This document shows positions 12,433 through 19,381 of a stretch of DNA of 19,381 nucleotides, in pieces (position 1 is the first letter of the stretch; the number at the start of each line of letters is the position of its first letter). Location: contig JAIRUB010000087.1 of NCBI GenBank assembly GCA_031254635.1, positions 1-19,381 of the forward strand, read 5' to 3'. This DNA comes from Prevotellaceae bacterium (GTDB lineage Bacteria; Bacteroidota; Bacteroidia; Bacteroidales; UBA932). Position numbers and translations under genes: made by a program. The notes beneath the pieces were generated by a model. That model did no database searches. It was not told where the DNA came from and saw nothing but the letters and a program-made list of their open reading frames with translations.

Positions 12433-12696
12433 GTACCATTGTATTGGCATCAATAGAATGGCGTTTTGCGTTGTTTTTAGCTGTTTTTTGCGAGTTTTGG
12501 GGTGATTCCTCAGCAGAATTAAACTTTCCTAAAGAAATGCGGCTTTTTTCCCTCAAATTCTTTAAGCGGAATATAAGCAAATTAAACTTTTCAGGACGCT
12601 TTGTTTTTTCGTGCCTTTTGCAAACAGTTTAGTTATTAAGGTTTTATAAATGTTGTTTTAGGACAGTTTGTTTTTATGCCCGTATATCATTAATCA

Positions 12697-12987
12697 TTAC
12701 TTCAGAATTATCTCGTCTATAATATTTTTGCCCAATTGTTTATTGAGCTGAATAACAATGTCTTGGCGCATCATAAATAACTGATTGCGAACAACAGAGG
12801 AATCAAGTTCCACTATCAGTTTACGGTCTTTGATATACTTATTACGGGTATTTTTTGCCACCGTAACACCCAACATTTCGTCCCATAAATCATATAAACG
12901 GCTAAGCAATAAACCCTCTTCCAAACCCTCTTGACGGATAAGGTCATCTATGATATCTTTCAGTATAGCAGTATTTTGTCTTTTCAT
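12697..12987 (-). CDS. DUF721/DciA-like protein (probable replicative helicase loader)
   Basis: 96 residues from the ATG at 12987 (MKRQNTAILKDIIDDLIRQEGLEEGLL). A frame reaching 13056 overlaps trmD and its extra N-terminus looks non-coding. The DUF721 pattern is visible: a basic N-terminus, LYDLWDEMLGVTVAKNTRNKYIKDRKLIVELDSSVVRNQLFMMRQDIVIQLN. In the N/D/E-terminal sense of the family, DciA helps load DnaB helicase in bacteria lacking DnaC. The start lies 5 bp after the trmD stop, so the two form an operon. The prophage is inserted just downstream of its stop codon and has left the gene intact. Confidence 0.75.
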   Translation of the reverse strand: MKRQNTAILKDIIDDLIRQEGLEEGLLLSRLYDLWDEMLGVTVAKNTRNKYIKDRKLIVELDSSVVRNQLFMMRQDIVIQLNKQLGKNIIDEIILK

Positions 12988-12992
12988 AACAG

Positions 12993-13670
12993 CTATTTTT
13001 TGAATAAGTCGGGGCGCAATAATTTGGTACGTTCCAATGCCTGCTCCTCCTCCCATTGCGCTACAAGTTTGTGATTACCGGACAATAATACATCAGGCAC
13101 ACGCCAGCCATTAAATTCTTCGGGACGCGAATACACAGGCGGGCTCAGTAAGCCGTCTTGAAAAGAATCAGTAAGGGCGGAGGTTTCATCGGAAATCACG
13201 CCCGGCACCACTCGCACAATGGCATCAACTAAAACAGCAGCAGCCAATTCCCCACCGCTCAACACATAGTCGCCGATAGATATTTCCTTAGTAATCAAAT
13301 GTTCCCTGATACGATGATCAATTCCCTTATAATGGCCGCATAAAATCATCAGATTCGTATAATTCGACATACAGTTTACCATCGGCTGAGATAAGTGCTC
13401 CCCATCAGGCGTAAGAAAAATAATTTCGTCATAAGTTCGCTCAGCCTTCAACTTTTCTATAAGGATATAAATAGGCTCAATCATCATTACCATACCGGCG
13501 CTTCCGCCAAAGGCATAATCATCAACCTGGCGGTAGCTCCCCTTACCATAATCGCGGATATTATGCAGGCAAATATCCACAAAACCTTTGGTTTGCGCTC
13601 TTTTTACAATAGAAAAACCTAAGGGGCTATCCAATAATTCGGGCAATAATGTTAAAATATCTATGCGCAT
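12993..13670 (-). CDS. trmD: tRNA (guanine-N1)-methyltransferase TrmD
   Basis: 225 residues, full length. It methylates G37 of tRNAs next to the anticodon using S-adenosylmethionine, which prevents frameshifting. The trefoil-knot SAM site is clear: LCGHYKGIDHRI (110-121), SIGDYVLSGGELAA (131-144) and the preceding FLTPDGEHL. The N-terminal signature MRIDILTLLPELLDSPLGFSIVKRA and DDYAFGGSAGMVM (50-62) are standard. The predicted transcription start lies only a few bases before the ATG, so its leader is very short. It is followed by the dciA-like gene. Confidence 0.97.
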   Translation of the reverse strand: MRIDILTLLPELLDSPLGFSIVKRAQTKGFVDICLHNIRDYGKGSYRQVDDYAFGGSAGMVMMIEPIYILIEKLKAERTYDEIIFLTPDGEHLSQPMVNCMSNYTNLMILCGHYKGIDHRIREHLITKEISIGDYVLSGGELAAAVLVDAIVRVVPGVISDETSALTDSFQDGLLSPPVYSRPEEFNGWRVPDVLLSGNHKLVAQWEEEQALERTKLLRPDLFKK

Positions 13671-13677
13671 AATGTAG

Positions 13678-13704
13678 CAAAGTTATACATTTTTTTTATC
13701 TTTG
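13678..13704. promoter_or_regulatory. Overlapping divergent promoters for trmD and the DUF349 gene
   Basis: TATCTTTG at 13697-13704 points right to the DUF349 gene. CAAAGTTA at 13678-13685 is TAACTTTG on the minus strand, pointing to trmD. Both -33 elements are poor, but the -7 elements match the consensus and face away from each other. Confidence 0.55.
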
Positions 13705-13736
13705 TAGATTATTTAAAAAAATTTGAACCTGTAGCT

Positions 13737-15683
13737 ATGAATAACGAACTACAAACCCCTGCTCCTGAGGAGCAATTCATCAACGCCGAACCCATAGATG
13801 AAACTAAGAACGAAACTGAATCTACAGAAGCTGTTATGGAGGAAATTCAAGAAGAAATTGTTCAGTCTGAAAATGCTGAGCCTATAAATGAAACTCCCAT
13901 GGAGGAGATTCAAGAAGAAGCTGCTCATCACGCAGAGAAAATGAATGAGGAACACAGCACTTTGAAGTACATCCATCTTGAAAAAGAAGAATTGTTAGAT
14001 GTGTTTAATAAGTTGTTAGACAGTCAACCATTGGAAGTACTGCGGCGGGAAGCCGAAGCCATTAAATCGGCCTTTTACAAATTCGTTAGTCCGGAAAAGC
14101 AGCCTGAAAAGGTCGAAGGAGTGCCGGAAGAAGCCGGAACAACCGAAGAGGTTACGATAGTTGACGAGTTAGAACAAAAATTCAAGATACTATACAACAT
14201 TTATCGCCAACGCCGTACCGAACACTCTCAACAGTTGGAAAGCCAAAAAGAACAAAACCTCATAGTCAAGCAAAATCTTATTGAAGAACTCAAAGCCCTG
14301 CTCGAAAAACAGGAAGATTTGCAGCATACCTTTCCTGCTTTTCGCAATATCCAACAACGCTGGCGCGAGTCTGGTCCCGTTCCGCTAAGCCATACCAAGG
14401 ACTTGTGGAATATTTATTACCATTACGTTGAATTATTTTACGACTATGTAAAAATCAACAATGAATTGCGCGACTTGGATTTCAAGAAAAACTTGGAAGC
14501 CAAAACCACTTTGTGTGAAAAGGCTGAAAGATTATTATTAGAGTCGAGTATTATTACTGCTTTTAATAAACTACAAAAATACCATGAGGAGTGGCGTGAA
14601 TTAGGCCCTGTTGTCGGCGAATACCGTGAACAAATATGGGAACGCTTTAAAAATGCCACTGCAGCTATCAATAAGAAACATCAGGAATTTTTTGAACAAC
14701 AAAAAGAAGAGCAGAAAAAAAATTTAGAGACTAAGAGAGCATTGTGCGAAAAAGCAGAAGAAATAGCAAATGCAGATCCCAAGGAAAATAAAGACTGGAA
14801 CGAGCGTTCGAAAGAAATGGAAGAACTCCAGAAATTATGGCGTACCGTAGGCTTTGCCACTAAGAAAGAAAACACCCGCATATTCGAGCGTTTTCGTACA
14901 GCCTGTGATAAATTCTATATTACCAAACGCGATTTCTACGGACAATTTAAGTCGGGCATGTTGGATAACCTAAAAAAGAAAATAGCCTTGTGCGAACAGG
15001 CCGAGAGTATGGTTAACAGCGATGATTGGAGAAAAACTACCGACAGGTTGATTAATCTGCAAAAACAATGGAAAGAGATTGGCGCTGTGCCCCGCAAACA
15101 ATCTAATGCCGTGTGGAAACGCTTCCGTACTGCTTGTGATACTTTCTTCAACCATAAAACCAAACATTTCTCAGGAATAGAAAATGAACATGGCGATAAT
15201 TTGAAGCGTAAGCAAGCGCTTATTGCCGAAATAGAGGCCTTTGTTACCTCTGTGAATCCGGCAGAAAATTTAGACGCACTTCAAAGTTTTCAACGCCGGT
15301 GGACAGAAATAGGCTTTGTTCCTTTCAAAGAAAAAGACAAGCTTCAAACAGCTTACCGAGCAGCGCTCGATAAGCAATTCCAAAGTTTTAAGGTTTCCGA
15401 CAGTGAAAAGAAATTGATACGTTTCAAGAACCGTGTAAATGAAATGCAGAATGCATCCGATAAGGGTAATCGCGCCATGCGCTCGGAACGCGAAAAATTA
15501 GTACTCAAACTTCGCCAGTTAGAGGCCGACATTGCTTTATGGGAAAACAACATTGGTTTCTTTGCAAAATCGAAGAATGCCGACAGCATGATAGCCGAAG
15601 TCAATAGTAAAATCAGCAAGGCTAAAGAAGAAATCAGATTGATCGAAGAAAAAATCCAACTAATCGAAAAACAGTACAACTAA
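13737..15683 (+). CDS. DUF349-repeat protein
   Basis: 648 residues. The N-terminus (1-75) is very acidic and contains an internal repeat (EPIDET...MEEIQEE and EPINET...MEEIQEE). Five DUF349 helical repeats follow at about 177-240, 251-318, 328-400, 410-478 and 488-553, each with a 'LCEKAE' start, a 'W-x-x-x-G-x-V/P' turn and a 'W-x-R-F' helix. Residues 555-648 form a long coiled coil. DUF349 proteins are common in Bacteroidetes and their function is not firmly known. No signal peptide is seen, so it is cytoplasmic. yidC starts 4 bp after the stop, indicating one operon. Confidence 0.9.
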   Translation: MNNELQTPAPEEQFINAEPIDETKNETESTEAVMEEIQEEIVQSENAEPINETPMEEIQEEAAHHAEKMNEEHSTLKYIHLEKEELLDVFNKLLDSQPLEVLRREAEAIKSAFYKFVSPEKQPEKVEGVPEEAGTTEEVTIVDELEQKFKILYNIYRQRRTEHSQQLESQKEQNLIVKQNLIEELKALLEKQEDLQHTFPAFRNIQQRWRESGPVPLSHTKDLWNIYYHYVELFYDYVKINNELRDLDFKKNLEAKTTLCEKAERLLLESSIITAFNKLQKYHEEWRELGPVVGEYREQIWERFKNATAAINKKHQEFFEQQKEEQKKNLETKRALCEKAEEIANADPKENKDWNERSKEMEELQKLWRTVGFATKKENTRIFERFRTACDKFYITKRDFYGQFKSGMLDNLKKKIALCEQAESMVNSDDWRKTTDRLINLQKQWKEIGAVPRKQSNAVWKRFRTACDTFFNHKTKHFSGIENEHGDNLKRKQALIAEIEAFVTSVNPAENLDALQSFQRRWTEIGFVPFKEKDKLQTAYRAALDKQFQSFKVSDSEKKLIRFKNRVNEMQNASDKGNRAMRSEREKLVLKLRQLEADIALWENNIGFFAKSKNADSMIAEVNSKISKAKEEIRLIEEKIQLIEKQYN

Positions 15684-15687
15684 CAAG

Positions 15688-17553
15688 ATGAAGAAAAATA
15701 ATATTATCGGATTTGCTTTAATTGGTGCTATTATTATCGGATTTACCTGGTATAATGGAAAAAATATAGAACAACAACGGAAACTGCAACATCAGCGTGA
15801 TTCTATTGCCTATGTAGAGCAAATGGCTCTACTGAAAGAACAGCAAATACGCGACAGTATTGATGTCCTATCAGCCCCGATTCCTGTTGTTGCCACCCCT
15901 GAAGAAAAAAAGGCCGCCGCTGTTCAGCAACTCGGTAGTTCGTTAGCTGCTGCAATGGATAAAGAAGAAAATTTCTTTACCCTCGAAAATGAATTAGTGA
16001 AACTCACATTTAACAATAAAGGCGGAAAAATACACGCTGCTCAGATAAAAGGCTATCATACTTACGACAGCTTGGATATAGTTCTGTTTAGCGGAGCAGG
16101 GAATGATTTTTCACTTCGTTTCTTTACCAACCAGCAAATCTCTACCGGTAATTTTTTCTTTGAACCGGTAACTGTGTCCGACACAACTTTAGCACTACGG
16201 TTATCAATATCGGAAACAGCACATATTGAATATGTATATACATTACAACCAAATAGTTATCGACTTAACTTCGATATCAATTTAGTGGGAATGAATAATG
16301 AAATTCCGCGCAATGTAATCGATATTGACTTATACTGGATGGCTAATCTTCGTCGTCAGGAAAAGAATTTTAGCAATGAAAGCAACTACTCTACCGTTGC
16401 CTACAAATACCCCGGCACAGATGATGTAGAAACCTTGGCAATGCGTTCAGCAGAAGGAAGTGACAAAATTACTACCAAGGTAGAATGGCTTGCTTATAAG
16501 CTCCAGTTCTTTTCAGTAGCATTAGCGGCGCACGACAACTTTATGCAAGGACAGGTAGCCTTCAAAAATCATCCCGAATCGCATCCCGACCGGCTATTAA
16601 TGCAATGCGAATCGACCATGCAGTTAGCCTATAATAATAGCGACACGCAAACCATACCATTGGAATTCTATTTCATGCCCAACCAATACAACACACTTAA
16701 AGAACAGGGGTATCGCTTCGAAAAATTAGTGTATTTGGGTTGGTGGATTATGGGCTATATCAACCGCTGGGTTATTATCCCCGTATTTGATTTTCTCAAT
16801 AAATTCATTAGCAATTTCGGTATTATTATTCTGTTGCTGACTATATTCATCAAATTAGTGCTTATGCCGTTGACGCATAAGTCGCACGTATCCATGGCCA
16901 AGATGAAGGTGCTGAAACCCGAGGTGGATAAAATCGGAGAAAAATACCCAAAGAAAGAAGATGCCATGAAAAAGCAGCAAGAAGTCATGGCTTTGTACAA
17001 GAGAACTGGCGTGAGCATGATGGGCGGCTGCTTGCCCATGTTGCTACAGATGCCTATTCTTATTGCTATGTTCAATTTCTTTCCCGGCTCATTCGAATTG
17101 CGGCAAAAAGGCTTCCTATGGGCTGACGACTTGAGTACCTACGACTCTGTTTTTGATCTACCATTCAATATTCCGTTCTACGGCAACCATGTGAGTTTGT
17201 TTGTGCTGCTCATGGCCATATCTATGTTCTTCTATTCCCGCGTTACGCTTGCGCAAACAGCTACGGGCAACCAAATGCCGGGCATGAAATTTATGCAACT
17301 GTACTTTATGCCTGTCTTCCTCTTGTTCATATTTAACAGCTATTCCAGTGGTTTGAGTTACTACTTCATGCTATCGAACTTTATCACTATCGGCCAAACC
17401 TGGGTTATCCGCAAATGGTTTGTGAATGAGGCAGAATTATTACGAAAGATGAAAGAACGCGCTGCACAGCCGCTAAAGAAATCAAAATTTCAGCAACGTT
17501 TGGAAACTATGGCACGGCAACAGCAGCAGCAACAACGCCAGAGACGCAGATAA
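15688..17553 (+). CDS. yidC: Membrane protein insertase YidC
   Basis: 621 residues. It inserts and folds inner-membrane proteins, alone or with SecYEG. A first membrane helix (about 4-22, IIGFALIGAIIIGFTWY) is followed by a large periplasmic P1 domain to about 350. The conserved insertase core then has NRWVIIPVFDFLNKFISNFGIIILLLTIFIKLVLMPLT, the cytoplasmic loop with SHVSMAKMKVLKPEVDKIGEKY, MGGCLPMLLQMPILIAMFNFF, and two further helices ending in the YYFMLSNFITIGQ region. The C-terminus is a Gln/Arg-rich tail (ARQQQQQQRQRRR), suitable for ribosome contact. It is co-transcribed with the DUF349 gene. Confidence 0.97.
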   Translation: MKKNNIIGFALIGAIIIGFTWYNGKNIEQQRKLQHQRDSIAYVEQMALLKEQQIRDSIDVLSAPIPVVATPEEKKAAAVQQLGSSLAAAMDKEENFFTLENELVKLTFNNKGGKIHAAQIKGYHTYDSLDIVLFSGAGNDFSLRFFTNQQISTGNFFFEPVTVSDTTLALRLSISETAHIEYVYTLQPNSYRLNFDINLVGMNNEIPRNVIDIDLYWMANLRRQEKNFSNESNYSTVAYKYPGTDDVETLAMRSAEGSDKITTKVEWLAYKLQFFSVALAAHDNFMQGQVAFKNHPESHPDRLLMQCESTMQLAYNNSDTQTIPLEFYFMPNQYNTLKEQGYRFEKLVYLGWWIMGYINRWVIIPVFDFLNKFISNFGIIILLLTIFIKLVLMPLTHKSHVSMAKMKVLKPEVDKIGEKYPKKEDAMKKQQEVMALYKRTGVSMMGGCLPMLLQMPILIAMFNFFPGSFELRQKGFLWADDLSTYDSVFDLPFNIPFYGNHVSLFVLLMAISMFFYSRVTLAQTATGNQMPGMKFMQLYFMPVFLLFIFNSYSSGLSYYFMLSNFITIGQTWVIRKWFVNEAELLRKMKERAAQPLKKSKFQQRLETMARQQQQQQRQRRR

Positions 17554-17651
17554 TTTAATTTGCGTGAAGCGATTTAAGAGTTAAAAATTTGTAAAATTAA
17601 AAGTTTATAAAGTTATTGAATTTTTAAATTAATTTTCACCCTTTACCCTTA

Positions 17652-18314
17652 ATGTCCATTGCTTCTCAAATACACAACATCTTATCCACCTTACCGGAGG
17701 GGGTGCGGCTTATTGCCGTGACTAAAACTCTGTCGGCCGAAACCATTATAGAAGCCTATGAGGCGGGGCTGCGTTCATTTGCAGAGAATCGTCCACAAGA
17801 GTTGGCGCAAAAAATTATGCAACTGCCAAGCGACACTGAATGGCATTTCATAGGGCACCTGCAAACCAATAAGGTTAAAATGGTAGTAGGCAAGGCTCAA
17901 CTTATCCATTCGGTGGATAGTGAACGTTTATTAAAGGAAATTGAAAAAGAGGCTGCAAAGCAAGGCATCACTGCTCATTGCCTTTTGCAAGTACACATTG
18001 CACAAGAAGAAGCTAAGTTCGGTTTCTTGCCGGACGAACTGTGCAAATTTTTACATTCAGGCATTCTCACAATCGTTCCTCATATCAAGATAGCCGGATT
18101 AATGGGCATGGCTTCTTTAACAGAAAACCCTGAACAGGTGCGCCGCGAATTTCACTCACTTAAACAATTATTCAACCAGATAAAAAACACTTACTTTTCA
18201 TCCGACAATAATTTCCGTGAATTATCCATGGGTATGTCTGGCGATTATCCTATAGCCATTGAAGAAGGCGCTACTTTGGTACGTATAGGCACTACTATTT
18301 TCGGCCACAGATAA
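17652..18314 (+). CDS. YggS-family pyridoxal phosphate homeostasis protein
   Basis: 220 residues, full length for the YggS/PLPBP family, which binds PLP without a known catalytic reaction and maintains vitamin B6 and amino-acid balance. RLIAVTKT (19-26) holds the PLP lysine Lys25. FAENRPQEL, WHFIGHLQTNKVK and the final ELSMGMSGDYPIAIEEGATLVRIGTTIFG are the family signatures, including the phosphate-binding SMGMSGD. It begins about 100 bp after yidC and precedes rsmA by 29 bp, so it probably shares a transcript with rsmA. Confidence 0.95.
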   Translation: MSIASQIHNILSTLPEGVRLIAVTKTLSAETIIEAYEAGLRSFAENRPQELAQKIMQLPSDTEWHFIGHLQTNKVKMVVGKAQLIHSVDSERLLKEIEKEAAKQGITAHCLLQVHIAQEEAKFGFLPDELCKFLHSGILTIVPHIKIAGLMGMASLTENPEQVRREFHSLKQLFNQIKNTYFSSDNNFRELSMGMSGDYPIAIEEGATLVRIGTTIFGHR

Positions 18315-18343
18315 TTTTTGTATATTCAAAAATCTCACCATTT

Positions 18344-19135
18344 ATGAACGTCTATGCAAAAAAAGGATTAGGACAGCACTTCTTAAAAGACAAAAGCATC
18401 GCTCAGCGGATAGTCGATAGCCTTTCGGGAAACAGCCTTCCTGTATTGGAAGTCGGTCCGGGTATGGGCATATTGACCGAATTGCTGTTGCAGCGCAACG
18501 ATATTAGCACTTATGCTGTGGAAATTGACCATGAATCCATTACTTACCTGCGTCAACATTTCCCGGGTTTGCAACATCGGCTTATAGAAGGCGATTTCCT
18601 GCAAATGGACTTGAATACGCTTTTCCCCTCCCCTTTTGCAGTGATAGGAAATTTTCCATACAACATTTCATCGCAGATTTTTTTCAAGATATTGGATAAC
18701 CGCGAACAAATCCCTGAGGTGGTAGGCATGATACAAAAAGAAGTAGCCGAACGCATTGCTTGTCCTCCTGGAAGTAAAACTTACGGTATTCTCAGCGTAC
18801 TACTACAAGCCTACTATAATATTGAGTATTTATTTACCGTGCATGAAAATGTATTTGTACCACCGCCCAAGGTAAAGTCAGGCGTAATCAGGCTTATCCG
18901 CAATGAGGTTAAGTCTTTGGATTGTGATGAGGTCTTGTTCCGCCGCGTAGTAAAAACCACTTTCAACCAACGTCGCAAAACCATACGCAACTCATTGAAA
19001 CCATTAATTGGAGATAAGGCTTTACCAGAGCATCCGCTCTTGGCTAAACGCCCCGAACAACTTAGCGTAGCAGAGTTTGTTGAGCTTACGAGGTTGGTGG
19101 GGGTGTTTAAACAGCAGGCTGAGCTTACTGCTTAA
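18344..19135 (+). CDS. rsmA: 16S rRNA dimethyladenosine transferase RsmA (KsgA)
   Basis: 263 residues, full length. It dimethylates two adjacent adenosines in helix 45 of 16S rRNA during small-subunit maturation, using S-adenosylmethionine. KKGLGQHFLKD (6-16) is the N-terminal signature. EVGPGMGILTE (36-46) binds SAM, with Glu60 and Asp84 next in order. NFPYNISS (103-110) is the catalytic N-x-P-Y motif. The C-terminal domain includes VFVPPPKVKSGVIRL and TFNQRRKTIRNSL. The start ATG follows an AT-rich leader, 29 bp after the YggS gene. Confidence 0.97.
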   Translation: MNVYAKKGLGQHFLKDKSIAQRIVDSLSGNSLPVLEVGPGMGILTELLLQRNDISTYAVEIDHESITYLRQHFPGLQHRLIEGDFLQMDLNTLFPSPFAVIGNFPYNISSQIFFKILDNREQIPEVVGMIQKEVAERIACPPGSKTYGILSVLLQAYYNIEYLFTVHENVFVPPPKVKSGVIRLIRNEVKSLDCDEVLFRRVVKTTFNQRRKTIRNSLKPLIGDKALPEHPLLAKRPEQLSVAEFVELTRLVGVFKQQAELTA

Positions 19136-19214
19136 ACAGATATCTCTATGAGAGCTTGGCTTTTAGTTGCCTTATTTTCAGTAATTTACACTCAAACTCA
19201 TTATTCACTAATTC

Positions 19215-19245
19215 ATTGTTCATTAAAAAATATTTCTTAGCTTTG
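19215..19245 (+). promoter_or_regulatory. Promoter for a gene beyond the right edge
   Basis: ATTG (19215-19218), exactly 19 bases, then TAGCTTTG (19238-19245), a close match to the Bacteroidetes consensus. The start would be about 19,251, so the repeats and palindrome that follow would be transcribed as a leader. Confidence 0.55.
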
Positions 19246-19267
19246 TTACGAATAAGTAAAACGAGGT

Positions 19268-19328
19268 CTAATAGTCAAAAGTGTTGATGAAAAGGCATCA
19301 TTTTTCACTAATAGTCAAAAGTGTTGAT
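19268..19328 (+). repeat. Perfect 21-bp direct repeat, 40 bp apart
   Basis: 19268-19288 and 19308-19328 are identical over 21 bases (core AATAGTCAAAAGTGTTGAT). Each copy runs into a hairpin: TGATG/CATCA (19285-19289 with 19296-19300) after the first, and the large palindrome after the second. Confidence 0.75.
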
Positions 19329-19360
19329 TTTTCAGGCGGGATTAATCCCGCCTGAAAAAT
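19327..19360. repeat. 34-bp perfect palindrome downstream of rsmA
   Basis: Two 17-bp arms (19327-19343 and 19344-19360) are exact reverse complements, with the GC-rich core CAGGCGGG/CCCGCCTG and T5/A5 outer parts. Because the T-run is on the 5' side and As on the 3' side, it does not look like a simple terminator on either strand. It may be a protein site, a leader hairpin or part of an interspersed element. Confidence 0.75.
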
Positions 19361-19381
19361 TTAAAGGTTTTTCTAAAGTAC

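Larger units (their letters stand above)
12315..12504 (+). repeat. Two copies of an about 20-bp transposase-site-like repeat
   Basis: TTTTTTGCAAGTTTTGAGTG (12315-12334) and TTTTTTGCGAGTTTTGGGG (12484-12502) differ at few positions and share orientation. A more distant relative (TTTTGCAAACAGTTTAG) is at 12616-12632. Size and number resemble the 22-bp MuA end sites, but this is analogy only. Confidence 0.4.
12088..12690. other. Non-coding prophage terminus region (probable phage left end by Mu convention)
   Basis: About 600 bp with no convincing gene between the repressor and the host dciA-like gene. It is rich in T-runs and holds several repeat families, a dyad and a terminator-like hairpin, described separately. 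In Mu the repressor is transcribed toward the nearest phage end, where transposase-binding sites lie. The phage/host junction is therefore expected here, probably between about 12,632 and 12,690. CA at 12664-12665 fits the usual terminal dinucleotide, but without the other end the boundary and target duplication cannot be fixed. Confidence 0.6.

Noticed and set aside
12214..12580. Two minus-strand frames in the terminus region (12214-12402 and 12365-12580)
   Set aside because: They pass through repeats and hairpins, have low-complexity Lys/Gln-rich content and no recognisable domain. LGTQLGTQ simply translates the 12-bp tandem repeat.
1..12690. Diversity-generating retroelement or tyrosine integrase, looked for because some Bacteroides transposable phages carry a DGR
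   Set aside because: No reverse transcriptase, Avd-like protein or integrase frame is visible in this part of the prophage. The integration enzyme here is the MuA-like transposase.
12697..13056. Longer start at 13056 for the DUF721 gene
   Set aside because: The added residues are antisense-like sequence within the end of trmD. ATG at 12987, 5 bp after the trmD stop, gives the normal N-terminus.
19268..19328. 21-bp repeats considered as the start of a CRISPR array
   Set aside because: Only two copies with a 19-bp gap that itself forms a hairpin, followed by a palindrome rather than a third repeat.
19327..19360. Palindrome as a classical rho-independent terminator of rsmA
   Set aside because: The stem is followed by A-rich sequence on both strands, so there is no U-tract in the right place.
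1..19381. tRNA or rRNA genes
   Set aside because: No cloverleaf-like or rRNA-like sequence was noticed on reading either strand, although I could not run a scan.

Overview
The window is bacterial DNA from a member of the Bacteroidetes, probably the order Bacteroidales. The host genes have the family's typical forms: a 621-residue YidC with a large periplasmic domain, a DUF349-repeat protein, and a short DUF721/DciA protein next to trmD. Several intergenic regions carry the Bacteroidetes promoter pattern (TTTG, about 19 bases, TAnnTTTG), and start codons lack Shine-Dalgarno leaders. Positions 1 to about 12,690 are one end of a Mu-like transposable prophage. From about 12,690 to the end is host chromosome. 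The rest of the prophage lies to the left of the window.

Prophage, late genes (1-2,651, + strand): the C-terminus of a DUF935/Mu gp29-like portal, a MuF-family head protein with a C-terminal PD-(D/E)XK nuclease-like domain (probable MuF-linked polymorphic toxin), a gpG-like virion morphogenesis protein and a small conserved head/tail protein. A strong bidirectional terminator follows. The portal/MuF junction carries a slippery heptamer, a short spacer and a perfect 9-bp stem, and the MuF frame has no ATG near its start. A programmed -1 frameshift fusing portal to MuF is therefore possible.

Prophage, early genes (11,361 down to 2,684, - strand): transcription starts at a promoter next to the repressor and runs leftward through a small first protein, a Ner/Cro-like HTH protein and a membrane protein. 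It then covers the MuA-like transposase, the MuB-like ATPase, a RecA/KaiC-like ATPase, GemA-like and DUF3164-like proteins, several small proteins and an antirepressor-like protein. A LexA-like (S24) repressor (11,437-12,087, +) diverges from this operon and is flanked by repeated operator-like sites. A 600-bp non-coding stretch with several repeat families follows. By analogy with Mu it should contain the phage end and transposase-binding sites.

Two likely undescribed non-coding RNAs stand out. One (about 1,528-1,613, -) has its own promoter, a closing stem, a 10-bp palindrome and a GUAA-loop intrinsic terminator, and ends at the stop codon of the MuF toxin. The other (about 3,445-3,618, -) is a branched leader RNA directly upstream of the antirepressor-like gene, with a 7-nt segment complementary to the sequence just before that gene's start codon. 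This arrangement recalls the c4 RNA/antirepressor system of phages P1 and P7.

Host part: dciA-like and trmD (- strand) diverge from a DUF349 protein, yidC, a YggS-type PLP protein and rsmA (+ strand). The window closes with a promoter and a repeat/hairpin leader that probably belong to a gene beyond the right edge.
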